From Bryobacterales bacterium (lineage in GTDB: Bacteria; Acidobacteriota; Terriglobia; Bryobacterales; Bryobacteraceae), in assembly GCA_016716385.1 (NCBI GenBank), contig JADJWL010000026.1:186001-250000 (forward strand): a DNA stretch of 64,000 nt, read 5' to 3'. Below are positions 25,210 through 33,098 of the stretch, piece by piece (position 1 is the stretch's first letter; every line of letters starts with the position of its first letter). A program made the position numbers and the translations under genes. The notes beneath the pieces are model-generated. The model was not told the DNA's origin, searched no databases, and saw only the letters and a list, made by a program, of their open reading frames with translations.

Positions 25210-26538
25210 TTGAAGACTCACACGCTTTCCCGCAGAACCATGCTCCGGGGACTGGGCGTCAGTCTCAGCCTCCCGTGGCTGGAGGCGATGGCCTCGACCG
25301 CGCAACCGGCGCGTCCCGTGCGCATGGCCATGCTCTACCTGCCGAATGGCGTCAATGTGAGCGCCTGGACCCCTGAAGGTACGGGCCACGACTTCCAGCT
25401 TTCCCAATCGTTGCAGCCGCTGACCCCGCTCAAGGACAAGGTCGTTGTGCTCAGCAACCTCTGGAACGAAGCGTCCAAGGGCGGCGATGGCCACTACGTG
25501 AAAGAGTCGGCGATCCTCACCTGCACCACGATCAAGAAGACCCCGGGCGCGGACATGGCGAACGGTGTCTCGATGGATCAGGTGGCGGCGAAGCGCGCGG
25601 GCCATCAGACGCCGCTGCCGTCGCTGGAACTGGGCGTGGCGCCGGTGGCGGTTGGCGTCGACGCCGTGGTCGGCTACACGCGGATCTACGGTTCGCACAT
25701 TTCGTGGAGCACGCCGACGACGCCGCTAGCGCGTGAGATCAATCCGCGGTCTGTCTACGAGCGGCTGTTCCGCGCGACCGAGGGGCTGGGCGCGGATTCG
25801 GCAAAAATGGACGCGCTGCTGCTGGACCGCGTCCTCGACGACGCCAAACGCCTTCGGGGGCGGGTGGGCTCGGCCGATCAGCAACGTCTGGACGAATACC
25901 TCTCGGTGATGCGCTCGCTCGAAGAGCGGGTGCAGCGCGCCGGCAGCGGAGAGCGCCGTCAGTGGCGGCCCCTCGCTTCGATCGATCCCAAGGCGGCGCC
26001 CACGGATCGTCCCGGCGACCACACTGAGCACGTCAGACTCATGCTGGACATGATGGCGATCGCGTTCCAGAGCGACGCCACCCGGATCAGCACGTTCATG
26101 TTCGGGAATGCGGTGAGCAACGTCAGCTTCCGCTTCCTGGAAGGTGTGAGCGCCGGCCACCACGACGTTTCTCACCACCAGAAGGACCCCGACAAGCTGC
26201 GGCAGTACGAGATCATCACCCGCTGGCACATCGAACAATACGCCTACCTGCTGCGCAAGCTCGACGGCATGAAGGAGGGCGATTCGACAGTGCTCGACAA
26301 TTCGATGATCCTGTTCGGCTCGGCGTTGAGCGACGGCGACCGCCACGATCCACACCGCCTGCCGCTAGTCCTCGGCGGACGCGGCGGCGGGCGCATCGAT
26401 TCCGGCCAGCACCTTGCCTATACGGAAGACAGCCCGGCCGCGAATCTTTACGTTTCGATGCTCGATGCGTTCGGGACGCCGGTCGAGCGCTTCGGCGACA
26501 GCACGGGTAGACTGACCGGCCTGCTGAAGGACGCCTGA
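25210..26538 (+). CDS. DUF1552 protein, Tat-exported
   Basis: The 442-residue protein starts at a TTG with GGAAGGAG upstream and has a Tat leader (LSRRTMLRGLGVSLSLPWLEAM). The rest is a typical DUF1552 sequence: MAMLYLPNGVNVSAWTPEG, NGVSMDQVAAKRAGHQTPLPSLELG, GHHDVSHHQKDPDKL and FGSALSDGDRHDPHRLPLVLGG. It resembles the alkaline-phosphatase-like DUF1501/DUF1552 group, and the histidines near residue 320 could bind metal. It is the obligate partner of the DUF1592 gene upstream, so both probably work in the same periplasmic complex. Confidence 0.9.
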   Translation: MKTHTLSRRTMLRGLGVSLSLPWLEAMASTAQPARPVRMAMLYLPNGVNVSAWTPEGTGHDFQLSQSLQPLTPLKDKVVVLSNLWNEASKGGDGHYVKESAILTCTTIKKTPGADMANGVSMDQVAAKRAGHQTPLPSLELGVAPVAVGVDAVVGYTRIYGSHISWSTPTTPLAREINPRSVYERLFRATEGLGADSAKMDALLLDRVLDDAKRLRGRVGSADQQRLDEYLSVMRSLEERVQRAGSGERRQWRPLASIDPKAAPTDRPGDHTEHVRLMLDMMAIAFQSDATRISTFMFGNAVSNVSFRFLEGVSAGHHDVSHHQKDPDKLRQYEIITRWHIEQYAYLLRKLDGMKEGDSTVLDNSMILFGSALSDGDRHDPHRLPLVLGGRGGGRIDSGQHLAYTEDSPAANLYVSMLDAFGTPVERFGDSTGRLTGLLKDA

Positions 26539-26539
26539 G

Positions 26540-26944
26540 ATGCGGCTGCTCGCGTCGCTGCTTTTCGCTGGTACGCTCTGCGGGGCCGACCTGGCGGGCA
26601 TCTGGGTCGGGCAGATGGAAGTGCGCAACGGCGAGTTCGTGGACGTGGCGTTCAAGTTCACCCAGACCGGCGGCACGCTCGGCGGCAAGCTTTATGGCGA
26701 CTACCGCAGCGGTCCGATCAGCGACGCGGTTGTCGCGGGGGACCTGATTACCTTCGTCGTGACCGCTCCGGAACAGGCGGGAAACCAGATCAACGAAGCG
26801 CGCCTGCGCTTCACCGGACGCCTCGTCAACGGTGAACTGGAACTGGTCCGCGACCGCGAAGGAGCAACTTCCGCCGGGACCAAGGCGGGCGCCCCGGTCC
26901 GCGTTCAAACGAAGCAGGCCCTGCGTTTGAAGCGGCTGCTGTAG
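26540..26944 (+). CDS. Small secreted beta-rich protein
   Basis: The 134-residue product has a signal peptide (MRLLASLLFAGTLCGA) followed by a small beta-barrel-like body (LAGIWVGQMEVRNGEFVDVAFKFTQTGGTLGGKLYGDYRSGPISDAV, in repeating strand-turn units). The pattern is common among secreted acidobacterial proteins of unknown role. It begins one base after the DUF1552 gene, so it likely belongs to the same transcript as the DUF1592/DUF1552 pair. I cannot assign a function. Confidence 0.75.
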   Translation: MRLLASLLFAGTLCGADLAGIWVGQMEVRNGEFVDVAFKFTQTGGTLGGKLYGDYRSGPISDAVVAGDLITFVVTAPEQAGNQINEARLRFTGRLVNGELELVRDREGATSAGTKAGAPVRVQTKQALRLKRLL

Positions 26945-27028
26945 CCAGAGCGTTCGGCGGTGAAGTCCGCAAAGCCCAACGCCCCCGCCGCTCAGCCTTG
27001 CTTTCAAAATGCTCCAGAGGCCCGCCTA

Positions 27029-27048
27029 GGGTAAAGAACCAATTACCC
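27029..27048. promoter_or_regulatory. GGGTAA inverted repeat upstream of the PEP-CTERM gene
   Basis: GGGTAA (27029-27034) and TTACCC (27043-27048) form a perfect inverted repeat with an 8-base spacer, 45 bases before the start of the PEP-CTERM gene. It has the geometry of a dimeric regulator site and is not followed by a T-run, so a terminator is unlikely. Confidence 0.35.
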
Positions 27049-27092
27049 ACGAGCCCAGAGGTGTGTTATATCAAGAAGCGGAGGTTAGAGCA

Positions 27093-27665
27093 TTGACACG
27101 TCCCCGGCTGATCGTTGCCGCCGCGGTCCTTGCGGTTCTCTTCGGCACGTCCGTTGCGGCGGCGCCGATCACTTTTGACGGAGATTACGATCCGGCGAAT
27201 TGGATCTTCGACGCCGACGGCGGGAACGGTTCAGTGGACACGTCGGGCGCCCCTTCGTCCATTACTTTGTTCGGTCATGACGATGACGATGAAGAGCTTT
27301 TCGACGTTGTCACAACCTTCTCGATTACCGCGCCTGCCGGCATTACGCTGGACTTCTTCTGGTTCTTTGTGACGCTCGACGGCGATGGGCCCTCATTCGA
27401 TCCCGCCGGGTACTTCGTCAACGATTCCTTCTTTCAGCTCTCGAATGACGACGGTCCCGACATCCAATCCGGGTTTGTTTCCGGCGTGGTCTTGAATTCC
27501 GGCGATGTCTTCGGGTTCTATGTCGACTCTACCGACGGGTGCTGTGGCGGCGGTTCCATCACGATCTCCGGAACCGAGATCCCGGAGCCTTCAACGTGGG
27601 CACTCTTCGGACTGGGTCTGGGCGCCCTTGGGCTGACGAGGCGCCTCCGGTCTCAAGCCGGCTGA
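27093..27665 (+). CDS. PEP-CTERM sorting-signal protein
   Basis: The 190-residue precursor has a signal peptide (LTRPRLIVAAAVLAVLFG) and ends with the exosortase sorting signal IPEPSTWALFGLGLGALGL followed by basic residues (TRRLRS). The signal is a PEP box, a transmembrane stretch and a positive tail. An exosortase would cut it and place the mature protein on the cell surface, often with extracellular polysaccharide. The mature part is Asp- and Gly-rich and beta-rich. I use the TTG at 27093 because GGAGG lies eight bases upstream. The GTG at 27063 is an alternative. No exosortase gene is in the window. Confidence 0.88.
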   Translation: MTRPRLIVAAAVLAVLFGTSVAAAPITFDGDYDPANWIFDADGGNGSVDTSGAPSSITLFGHDDDDEELFDVVTTFSITAPAGITLDFFWFFVTLDGDGPSFDPAGYFVNDSFFQLSNDDGPDIQSGFVSGVVLNSGDVFGFYVDSTDGCCGGGSITISGTEIPEPSTWALFGLGLGALGLTRRLRSQAG

Positions 27666-27709
27666 GCCGGTCGGCTCGCCCCACGCGCATACGAATCCTC
27701 CATTCGTGC

Positions 27710-27715
27710 TATGAT
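27710..27715 (+). promoter_or_regulatory. Extended -10 box eight bases before a start codon
   Basis: TGC-TATGAT (TG at 27707-27708, box 27710-27715) is an extended -10 element. The ATG at 27724 follows after eight bases, without a Shine-Dalgarno. It would drive the nickel/cobalt transporter operon as a leaderless or near-leaderless transcript. Confidence 0.4.
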
Positions 27716-27723
27716 GCCGGGCG

Positions 27724-28443
27724 ATGACGTTTTCCCTGCTGCGCAGCCTTGCAGTCGCCCTGTTCGTGGCATCGGTTCTACCGGCGCACTTCACGTGGGT
27801 GGCGCCGTCGCCGTCCAGACCTTCTCGCGGGACTGCCGTCAGCATCGAAGTCGGCCGCGGCCACGTGTTTCCGCAGAGCGAGATTCTGCCGCCTCAGCAT
27901 GGCTTGGAGATCTTTGCGGTGACGCCTGCCGGAAAGCGCGTCAAACTCGGCGCTTCCCAGGCCGGACTCATCTGGAAGGCAGGGCATACGCTCTCTGAAG
28001 CCGGGCTCTACCGGATTTGCGCCGTTCAAGACGCGATCTTCAGCCGCACGCCGCAGGGGATGAGGGCTGGCGGCCGGGATCAGCATCCCAACGCCGTTCG
28101 GGCTACCAAAGAATACCGCAGCTCGATTGCCTTCCTCGGCGATCCCGGCCAGCCAGGTCCACTGGGGCTGGCGTTTGAGGCTGTGCCCGAGGTCTCCGGA
28201 CGTACCGTGACCTTCACCGTGCTGCGTGACGGGAAGCCCTTTGCGGGCGCCCAAGTGAATCTGGCTGGCCCGGGTCTCAAAGAGAAATCGCTCGGCAAGA
28301 GCGACGCGGCCGGCCGCTTCACCTACCGGCACCCCGGCGCCGGATCGTTCCTGCTGGTCGTCGAAGCCTCGGAGAAGGCTCCGGCCGGACAGCCGTACGA
28401 TTCGACGTTCTTTGCCTCCGTCCTCTATTTCGATCTACCCTAG
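27724..28443 (+). CDS. DUF4198-type periplasmic protein of a nickel/cobalt ECF transporter (NikK-like)
   Basis: The 239-residue protein has a signal peptide ending in LPA, so the mature chain begins HFTWVAPS with an N-terminal histidine. It continues with a DUF4198-type beta fold, including an Ig-like half (VTFTVLRDGKPFAGAQVNLAGPG, then DAAGRFTYRHPGAGSFLLVV). DUF4198 proteins often accompany ECF nickel transporters as NikK and are thought to help bind the metal outside the membrane. It is the first gene of a run with cbiM, a NikL-like gene and cbiQ, 10 bases upstream of cbiM. Confidence 0.78.
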   Translation: MTFSLLRSLAVALFVASVLPAHFTWVAPSPSRPSRGTAVSIEVGRGHVFPQSEILPPQHGLEIFAVTPAGKRVKLGASQAGLIWKAGHTLSEAGLYRICAVQDAIFSRTPQGMRAGGRDQHPNAVRATKEYRSSIAFLGDPGQPGPLGLAFEAVPEVSGRTVTFTVLRDGKPFAGAQVNLAGPGLKEKSLGKSDAAGRFTYRHPGAGSFLLVVEASEKAPAGQPYDSTFFASVLYFDLP

Positions 28444-28453
28444 CGGCTAGGGT

Positions 28454-29041
28454 ATGCACGTCGCCGACGGCATCGTTTCGGTTCCTCTGTCGCTCGCCGC
28501 GCATGGCGTCTCGCTCGGGGGTGTGTACTGGCTCGGCAGGGGCATCGACCCGGCGGAGGTGACCCGCATGGGGCTGCTCGCGTCGGCATCCTTCGTCGTC
28601 TCGCTGATCCACTTCCCCCTGGCGGGAACGTCCGTCCACCTCGGCTTGTTCGGGTTGCTGGGAATCCTGTTGGGGAAACGGGCGTTTCCCGTGCTGTACG
28701 CGACGCTGCTTGCCCAAACGCTCCTGTTCCAGCACGGCGGACTGCTCTCTCTCGGCTTGAATGTTTTCAACATGGGGACCGGGGCGCTGCTCGGGGCGCT
28801 GATCTGGCGCGCGAAGACGATTCCCGAGACGCCGCGGGCGGCAATCGCCGGTTTCGTTGCGACGCTGGTCCCCGCGTTGCTGATGGCGGCCGAGTTCGAA
28901 CTGTCCGGTTACGGCAAGGGTTTCTATTACATTGCCGGACTGTACACGGTGGTCGCGGCTGCCGAGGGCGCGGTGACGGCCTCAATCGTGGCGTTTTTCC
29001 GCCGTGTCAGCCCGAGGATCCTCGCAGGGAGCCCCGCATGA
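28454..29041 (+). CDS. cbiM: ECF transporter S-component CbiM/NikM
   Basis: The 195-residue integral membrane protein begins MHVADG, in which His2 and the free N-terminus are known metal ligands of CbiM/NikM proteins. About six hydrophobic segments follow. The motif LIHFPLAGTSVHLGLFGLLGILLG is diagnostic and includes a conserved metal-binding histidine. It captures Co2+ or Ni2+ from outside, and the sequence does not decide which. The stop overlaps the ATG of the NikL-like gene (ATGA, 29038-29041). Confidence 0.92.
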   Translation: MHVADGIVSVPLSLAAHGVSLGGVYWLGRGIDPAEVTRMGLLASASFVVSLIHFPLAGTSVHLGLFGLLGILLGKRAFPVLYATLLAQTLLFQHGGLLSLGLNVFNMGTGALLGALIWRAKTIPETPRAAIAGFVATLVPALLMAAEFELSGYGKGFYYIAGLYTVVAAAEGAVTASIVAFFRRVSPRILAGSPA

Positions 29042-29454
29042 AGCTTTGCTGGCTGCTGATGTTGACGGCCTGGACCGCATGGCCCCACGATCTGACGAGC
29101 CGCTCCGAACTCCGGGCAGGGGTGGTCGTGATCCGCTCCACGTACGGATCGGACGAGCCCGCGGCGTTTCTCGCGGTGGAAGTGCGCTCGCCTGGAGGAA
29201 CGATCGAGTTCCAAACCGGGCGTACGGACATCAGAGGTGTCTTCGCGTTCGTTCCGGACCGCGACGGCGAGTGGGCGGTCACGCTTGACGACGAGACGGG
29301 GCACAAGAGCGAAGTCCGCGTGACGGTCGACGCAGCCGTTCCGGACAGCGGGCCCGCGGGCGGCCTGGGCATGTTTCAAAAGGCGCTTGTGGGTCTGGCG
29401 GTGATTTTCGGGGCGACCGGGCTGCTTTACGGCTGGCGGGTCCGGCGCACATGA
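29038..29454 (+). CDS. NikL-like accessory protein of the ECF metal transporter
   Basis: The 138-residue protein has a short signal peptide (MKLCWLLMLTAWTAWP), an exported beta-rich domain with the sequence HDLTSRSELRAGVVVIRSTYG at its start, and one C-terminal transmembrane segment (KALVGLAVIFGATGLLYGW). This is the layout of NikL, a small component of nickel ECF transporters. It overlaps cbiM upstream and cbiQ downstream by 4 bases each, so all three are coupled. Confidence 0.72.
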   Translation: MKLCWLLMLTAWTAWPHDLTSRSELRAGVVVIRSTYGSDEPAAFLAVEVRSPGGTIEFQTGRTDIRGVFAFVPDRDGEWAVTLDDETGHKSEVRVTVDAAVPDSGPAGGLGMFQKALVGLAVIFGATGLLYGWRVRRT

Positions 29455-30176
29455 CCCTGAGCCTGATCGATACACACGCTCACCTCGATTCACCACTCCA
29501 CCGCCTCGACCCCCGCGCCAAGATCGGCGCCTGTTTCCTGGCGTTGCTTGCGGTGGCCAGCGCGCCTCGTGGCGCGATTGCTGGCTACTGGGCCTACTAT
29601 GCAATCCTGGGCGTTCTTCTGCTGCTGAGCCGGGTGCCGTTACGCTATTTTGCCAGCCGGTGCCTGCTGGCATCCCCGTTCGTCGTGATGGCGGCGGCGC
29701 TGCCGCTGTTGGCCGCCCCCGGACCGGCATCGCTGCCGGTGTCCGCATCGCTGCTGCTGCGCGCGTTCGCCGCCGTCCTGCTGCTGGCGCTGCTGACCGC
29801 CACCTGCCGGTTCCATCACCTCCTCTGGGGCTTGCGGAGGCTCCGCGCGCCGGAAGTGCTGACGACGGTGACCGGCCTGATGGTCCGCTACATCGATCTG
29901 CTAGTGGAGGAGTGGCAAAGGGCGGAGCGGGCGCGCGAAAGCCGCCTCTGCGGCCCCCCGCGATCCGGTACCGTGCGCCTGCATGCGAGGCAAGTCGCGC
30001 TGGTCTTCCTGCGGAGCTGGGAGCGCGCCGACCGGGTCTACGCGGCGATGCTCGCGCGCGGGTTCAGCGGCGAGATGCCGTTGTGGGGGCGCCGGGTGTT
30101 CCGCGGGACCGATGCGTTCTATGTTGCGGCTGTTGCCGGGGCCTTTGCCACTGTCCGTTGGACGCAGGGCCTCTGA
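29451..30176 (+). CDS. cbiQ: ECF transporter T-component CbiQ/NikQ
   Basis: The 241-residue membrane protein starts LIDTHAHLDSPLHRLDPRAKIG, which matches the T-component N-terminus. It has about five hydrophobic stretches and two coupling motifs with Ala-Arg-Gly or Ala-Arg-Glu character (RAERARESRL and AAMLARGFSG), as in CbiQ proteins. The T-component links the S-component to the ATPase. No cbiO/nikO ATPase gene follows: the next gene is ispH on its own promoter. The ATPase must come from elsewhere if the transporter works. Confidence 0.9.
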   Translation: MTLSLIDTHAHLDSPLHRLDPRAKIGACFLALLAVASAPRGAIAGYWAYYAILGVLLLLSRVPLRYFASRCLLASPFVVMAAALPLLAAPGPASLPVSASLLLRAFAAVLLLALLTATCRFHHLLWGLRRLRAPEVLTTVTGLMVRYIDLLVEEWQRAERARESRLCGPPRSGTVRLHARQVALVFLRSWERADRVYAAMLARGFSGEMPLWGRRVFRGTDAFYVAAVAGAFATVRWTQGL

Positions 30177-30184
30177 GACCGCTT

Positions 30185-30193
30185 TGATATAAT
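30185..30193 (+). promoter_or_regulatory. Extended -10 promoter of the ispH-shc-hpn operon
   Basis: TGA-TATAAT (30185-30193) is a perfect extended -10 element in the 37-base gap before ispH. No good -35 is present, as is usual for extended -10 promoters. The transcript would have a leader of about 14 bases and read through nine closely packed genes. Confidence 0.6.
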
Positions 30194-30213
30194 TTGAGTT
30201 TGCGAGTTCCCGC

Positions 30214-31182
30214 ATGCCCCTAACCCCACAGAAGAAGATTCTGCTGCTGAAGCCGCGTGGATTTTGCGCGGGCGTCGTGCGCGCGATCGACGTGGTCAAG
30301 ATCGCACTCGAATCGTACGGCGCGCCGATTTACGTGCGCAAGGAGATTGTGCACAACAAGCATGTCGTCGAGGAACTGCGGCAGTCCGGCGCCGTGTTTG
30401 TCGAGGAATTGGACGAGGTTCCGGCCGGCGGGCGGGCGATTTACAGCGCTCACGGCGTCGCCCCGGCCGTCCGGCAACTGGCCAAGGAGCGCGGGCTTCA
30501 GGTCATCGACGCGACCTGCCCCCTGGTGACCAAGGTTCACCTTGAGGCGCTCAAGTTCGCGCGGCAGGGTTACACGATCGTCCTGATCGGGCATAAGGAT
30601 CACGACGAGGTTATCGGCACGCTCGGCGAGGTGCCCGACCGCAGCGCTCTTGTCTCAACGGTAGAGGACGTGGATGTGCTGAGGGTGGACGATCCCGACC
30701 GGGTCTGCTACCTGACGCAAACCACGCTGAGCCTGGACGAGACCCGCGACATCGTGGCCCGTCTCAAGCAGAAGTTTCCGAAGATTCAGGGTCCGCCGGC
30801 GCAGGACATCTGCTACGCCACAGAGAACCGTCAGATGGCCGTGAAGGCGGTTGCGCCGTTGTGCGACCTGCTGCTGGTCGTGGGATCTTCAAACAGTTCG
30901 AACTCCATGCGCCTGGTCGAAGTTGGCGCAAACTCCGCCGTGCGCGCGTTTCTGGTGGACGATGAGTCCGGGATTGATCCGGCCTGGCTCGACGGCGTGA
31001 CGACCGTGGCGGTCACCGCCGGCGCGTCCGCGCCGGAGGTGCTCGTCCAGCGCCTCGTCCAGTTTCTGCGGGATTCCGGCTTCCAGGATTTGGAGGAAGT
31101 GGAACTCATCGAAGAAGACGTACGCTTTGCGTTGCCGCCGGAACTCGCAAACGCCTCACGGTTGACGACCATTTCGGTATGA
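30214..31182 (+). CDS. ispH: 4-hydroxy-3-methylbut-2-enyl diphosphate reductase
   Basis: The 322-residue protein has the three cluster cysteines of IspH, Cys18 (RGFCAGV), Cys102 (DATCPLVTKVH) and Cys200 (QDICYATENRQ). It also has the substrate-binding histidines His50, His80 and His130 and the SNSSNSMRLVEV motif. It makes IPP and DMAPP in the last step of the MEP pathway using a [4Fe-4S] cluster. It leads the hopanoid operon and its stop overlaps the shc start, which ties precursor supply to hopanoid synthesis. Confidence 0.97.
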   Translation: MPLTPQKKILLLKPRGFCAGVVRAIDVVKIALESYGAPIYVRKEIVHNKHVVEELRQSGAVFVEELDEVPAGGRAIYSAHGVAPAVRQLAKERGLQVIDATCPLVTKVHLEALKFARQGYTIVLIGHKDHDEVIGTLGEVPDRSALVSTVEDVDVLRVDDPDRVCYLTQTTLSLDETRDIVARLKQKFPKIQGPPAQDICYATENRQMAVKAVAPLCDLLLVVGSSNSSNSMRLVEVGANSAVRAFLVDDESGIDPAWLDGVTTVAVTAGASAPEVLVQRLVQFLRDSGFQDLEEVELIEEDVRFALPPELANASRLTTISV

Positions 31183-33098
31183 GTCTGACCCTGGACTTGC
31201 AGGAAGCGCGAGAATCCGGCCTGCGCGCCGCCATCGGGCGGTCGGCCGATGTCCTGCTCAGTCTGCAGCGAAGCGACGGGTACTGGCGGGGCGAACTCAC
31301 GGCGGATGCAACTCTCGAGGCCGACTACATCCTGCTCCTGCTATGGATGTACCCGCCGTCCGCCGGCGTCTGGGATCCGCCTGTCCGCGATCGCATGGAC
31401 CGGGCGGCGAAGTCGATTCTCGACCGCCAGTTGCCGGATGGCGGATTCAATATCTACACGCATGGTCCGTCCGAGATCAGTGCGACGGTCAAAGCCTACT
31501 GTGCCCTGAAGCTGGCTGGACTCCCCGCGGATGACCCGCGGCTGGCGCGTGCGCGGGAGCGCATCCTGGCGATGGGGGGGCTGGACGCCGCCAACACGTA
31601 CGTCAAGATCAATCTGAGCCTGTTCGGACTCTATCCCAGGGAGCAGGTGCCCTCGATCCCGCCCGAGCTCATCCTGCTGGGGAATCTGGTGTACCAGATG
31701 TCGGCGTGGACGCGGGCCATCGTCATCCCGCTGTCGATCGTCCACGCGGCCGATCCGCGGAAGCCGGTCCCGGAAGGGTTCACCCTGGAGGAACTGTTCG
31801 CGCCTGGACCCGGAACCCCGGCCGCCTCGGGATGGCGGCGCGCGTTTCTCACCTTCGACAAGGCGCTGAAGCTCTGGGAAAAGATGGGGCCGCGGGCCGT
31901 CCGGCGCGCCGCGATCCGCCGTGCCGAGCAGTGGATGCTCGACCGGTTCGCCGGTTCGGACGGACTCGGCGCGATCTATCCGCCCATGATGTACTCCATC
32001 ATGGCCCTCGATGTCCTCGGCTACGCGCCGGACCATCCCGTGCGCGCCGAGGCGGTCCGGCACTTCGAGAGTCTGCTGGTGGACGACGGTCACGCGTTCT
32101 ATTTCGAGCCTTGCTTTTCCCCCGTGTGGGACACGGCGATCGGCGGGTACGCCCTGGGAGAAGCAGGCGCCGCCCCGGAAGCGGCGTTGCGCCGGGCGGC
32201 GGACTGGCTGCTGGCGAACGAAGTCCGCACCAGGGGGGACTGGAGCGTCAAGCGGCCCCGCGTGGAGCCTTCCGGCTGGGCGTTCGAATTCCGCAACCCT
32301 TTCTATCCGGATATCGACGACACCGCGATGGTGTTGCTTGCCTTCCGCCATCTCCGGGCGTCGGACCGCGCTGCCCAGCGGGAGTGCGAACGGCGCGCGA
32401 CCCAATGGCTGCTGGCCATGCAGTCCAAGGACGGAGGCTGGGCGGCATTCGACGCGGACAATAACTGGGAGTTCCTGACCAAGGTCCCGTTCGCCGATCA
32501 CAATGCGATGCTGGACCCGACCTGCGCGGACATCACCGGACGCGTCCTCGAAGCGCTGGCGGCACAGGGTCTTGACCGCTCGCATCCCGCTGTGCGGCAG
32601 GGAACGCGCTTCCTGGTCCAGAGCCAGTGCGCCGACGGCAGTTGGTACGGCCGCTGGGGCGTCGCCTATCTGTACGGAACATGTTTCGCGCTGCGGGGCT
32701 TGCGAGCGGCCGGCGAGGACCCCAATGAAGCGCACATGCTTCGTGCCACCGAGTGGCTTCGCTCCATCCAGAATGCCGATGGCGGGTGGGGCGAAAACTG
32801 CGCCAGCTACGACTGCGGCGTCTTCACCGCGGCGCCGAGCACGGCGTCGCAGACGGCTTGGGCCGTGCTCGGCCTGCTTGCGGGAGGGGATACGACGAGC
32901 GAAAGCGTCCGGAAGGGGGTCGAGTTTCTGATCCGGACGCAGCGGCCCGACGGTTCCTGGCACGAGGATCTCTCGACGGGGACCGGCTTTCCCCGCGTCT
33001 TTTACCTCACCTATCACTACTACCGTCTCTATTTCCCATTGCTTGCGCTGGCCGAATACCAGCGCGTCTCCGAAGGCGGCCTCGCGGACCGGCTGTGA
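31179..33098 (+). CDS. shc: Squalene-hopene cyclase
   Basis: The 639-residue enzyme contains the catalytic DIDD motif at residues 378-381 (FYPDIDDTAMVLLAF). It also has several QW repeats (QSKDGGWAAF, QCADGSWYGRW, QNADGGWGEN, QRPDGSWHED) that brace the double alpha-barrel. It cyclises squalene to hopene at the membrane and is the committed step of hopanoid formation. Length is typical of bacterial SHC. It overlaps ispH by 4 bases upstream and hpnA by 4 bases downstream (GTGA at 33095-33098). Confidence 0.97.
   Translation: MSLTLDLQEARESGLRAAIGRSADVLLSLQRSDGYWRGELTADATLEADYILLLLWMYPPSAGVWDPPVRDRMDRAAKSILDRQLPDGGFNIYTHGPSEISATVKAYCALKLAGLPADDPRLARARERILAMGGLDAANTYVKINLSLFGLYPREQVPSIPPELILLGNLVYQMSAWTRAIVIPLSIVHAADPRKPVPEGFTLEELFAPGPGTPAASGWRRAFLTFDKALKLWEKMGPRAVRRAAIRRAEQWMLDRFAGSDGLGAIYPPMMYSIMALDVLGYAPDHPVRAEAVRHFESLLVDDGHAFYFEPCFSPVWDTAIGGYALGEAGAAPEAALRRAADWLLANEVRTRGDWSVKRPRVEPSGWAFEFRNPFYPDIDDTAMVLLAFRHLRASDRAAQRECERRATQWLLAMQSKDGGWAAFDADNNWEFLTKVPFADHNAMLDPTCADITGRVLEALAAQGLDRSHPAVRQGTRFLVQSQCADGSWYGRWGVAYLYGTCFALRGLRAAGEDPNEAHMLRATEWLRSIQNADGGWGENCASYDCGVFTAAPSTASQTAWAVLGLLAGGDTTSESVRKGVEFLIRTQRPDGSWHEDLSTGTGFPRVFYLTYHYYRLYFPLLALAEYQRVSEGGLADRL

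Noticed and set aside
31341..33017. 558-codon frame on the minus strand inside squalene-hopene cyclase
   Set aside because: The plus strand carries DIDD and QW motifs of SHC. The antisense frame is a shadow with no recognisable sequence.
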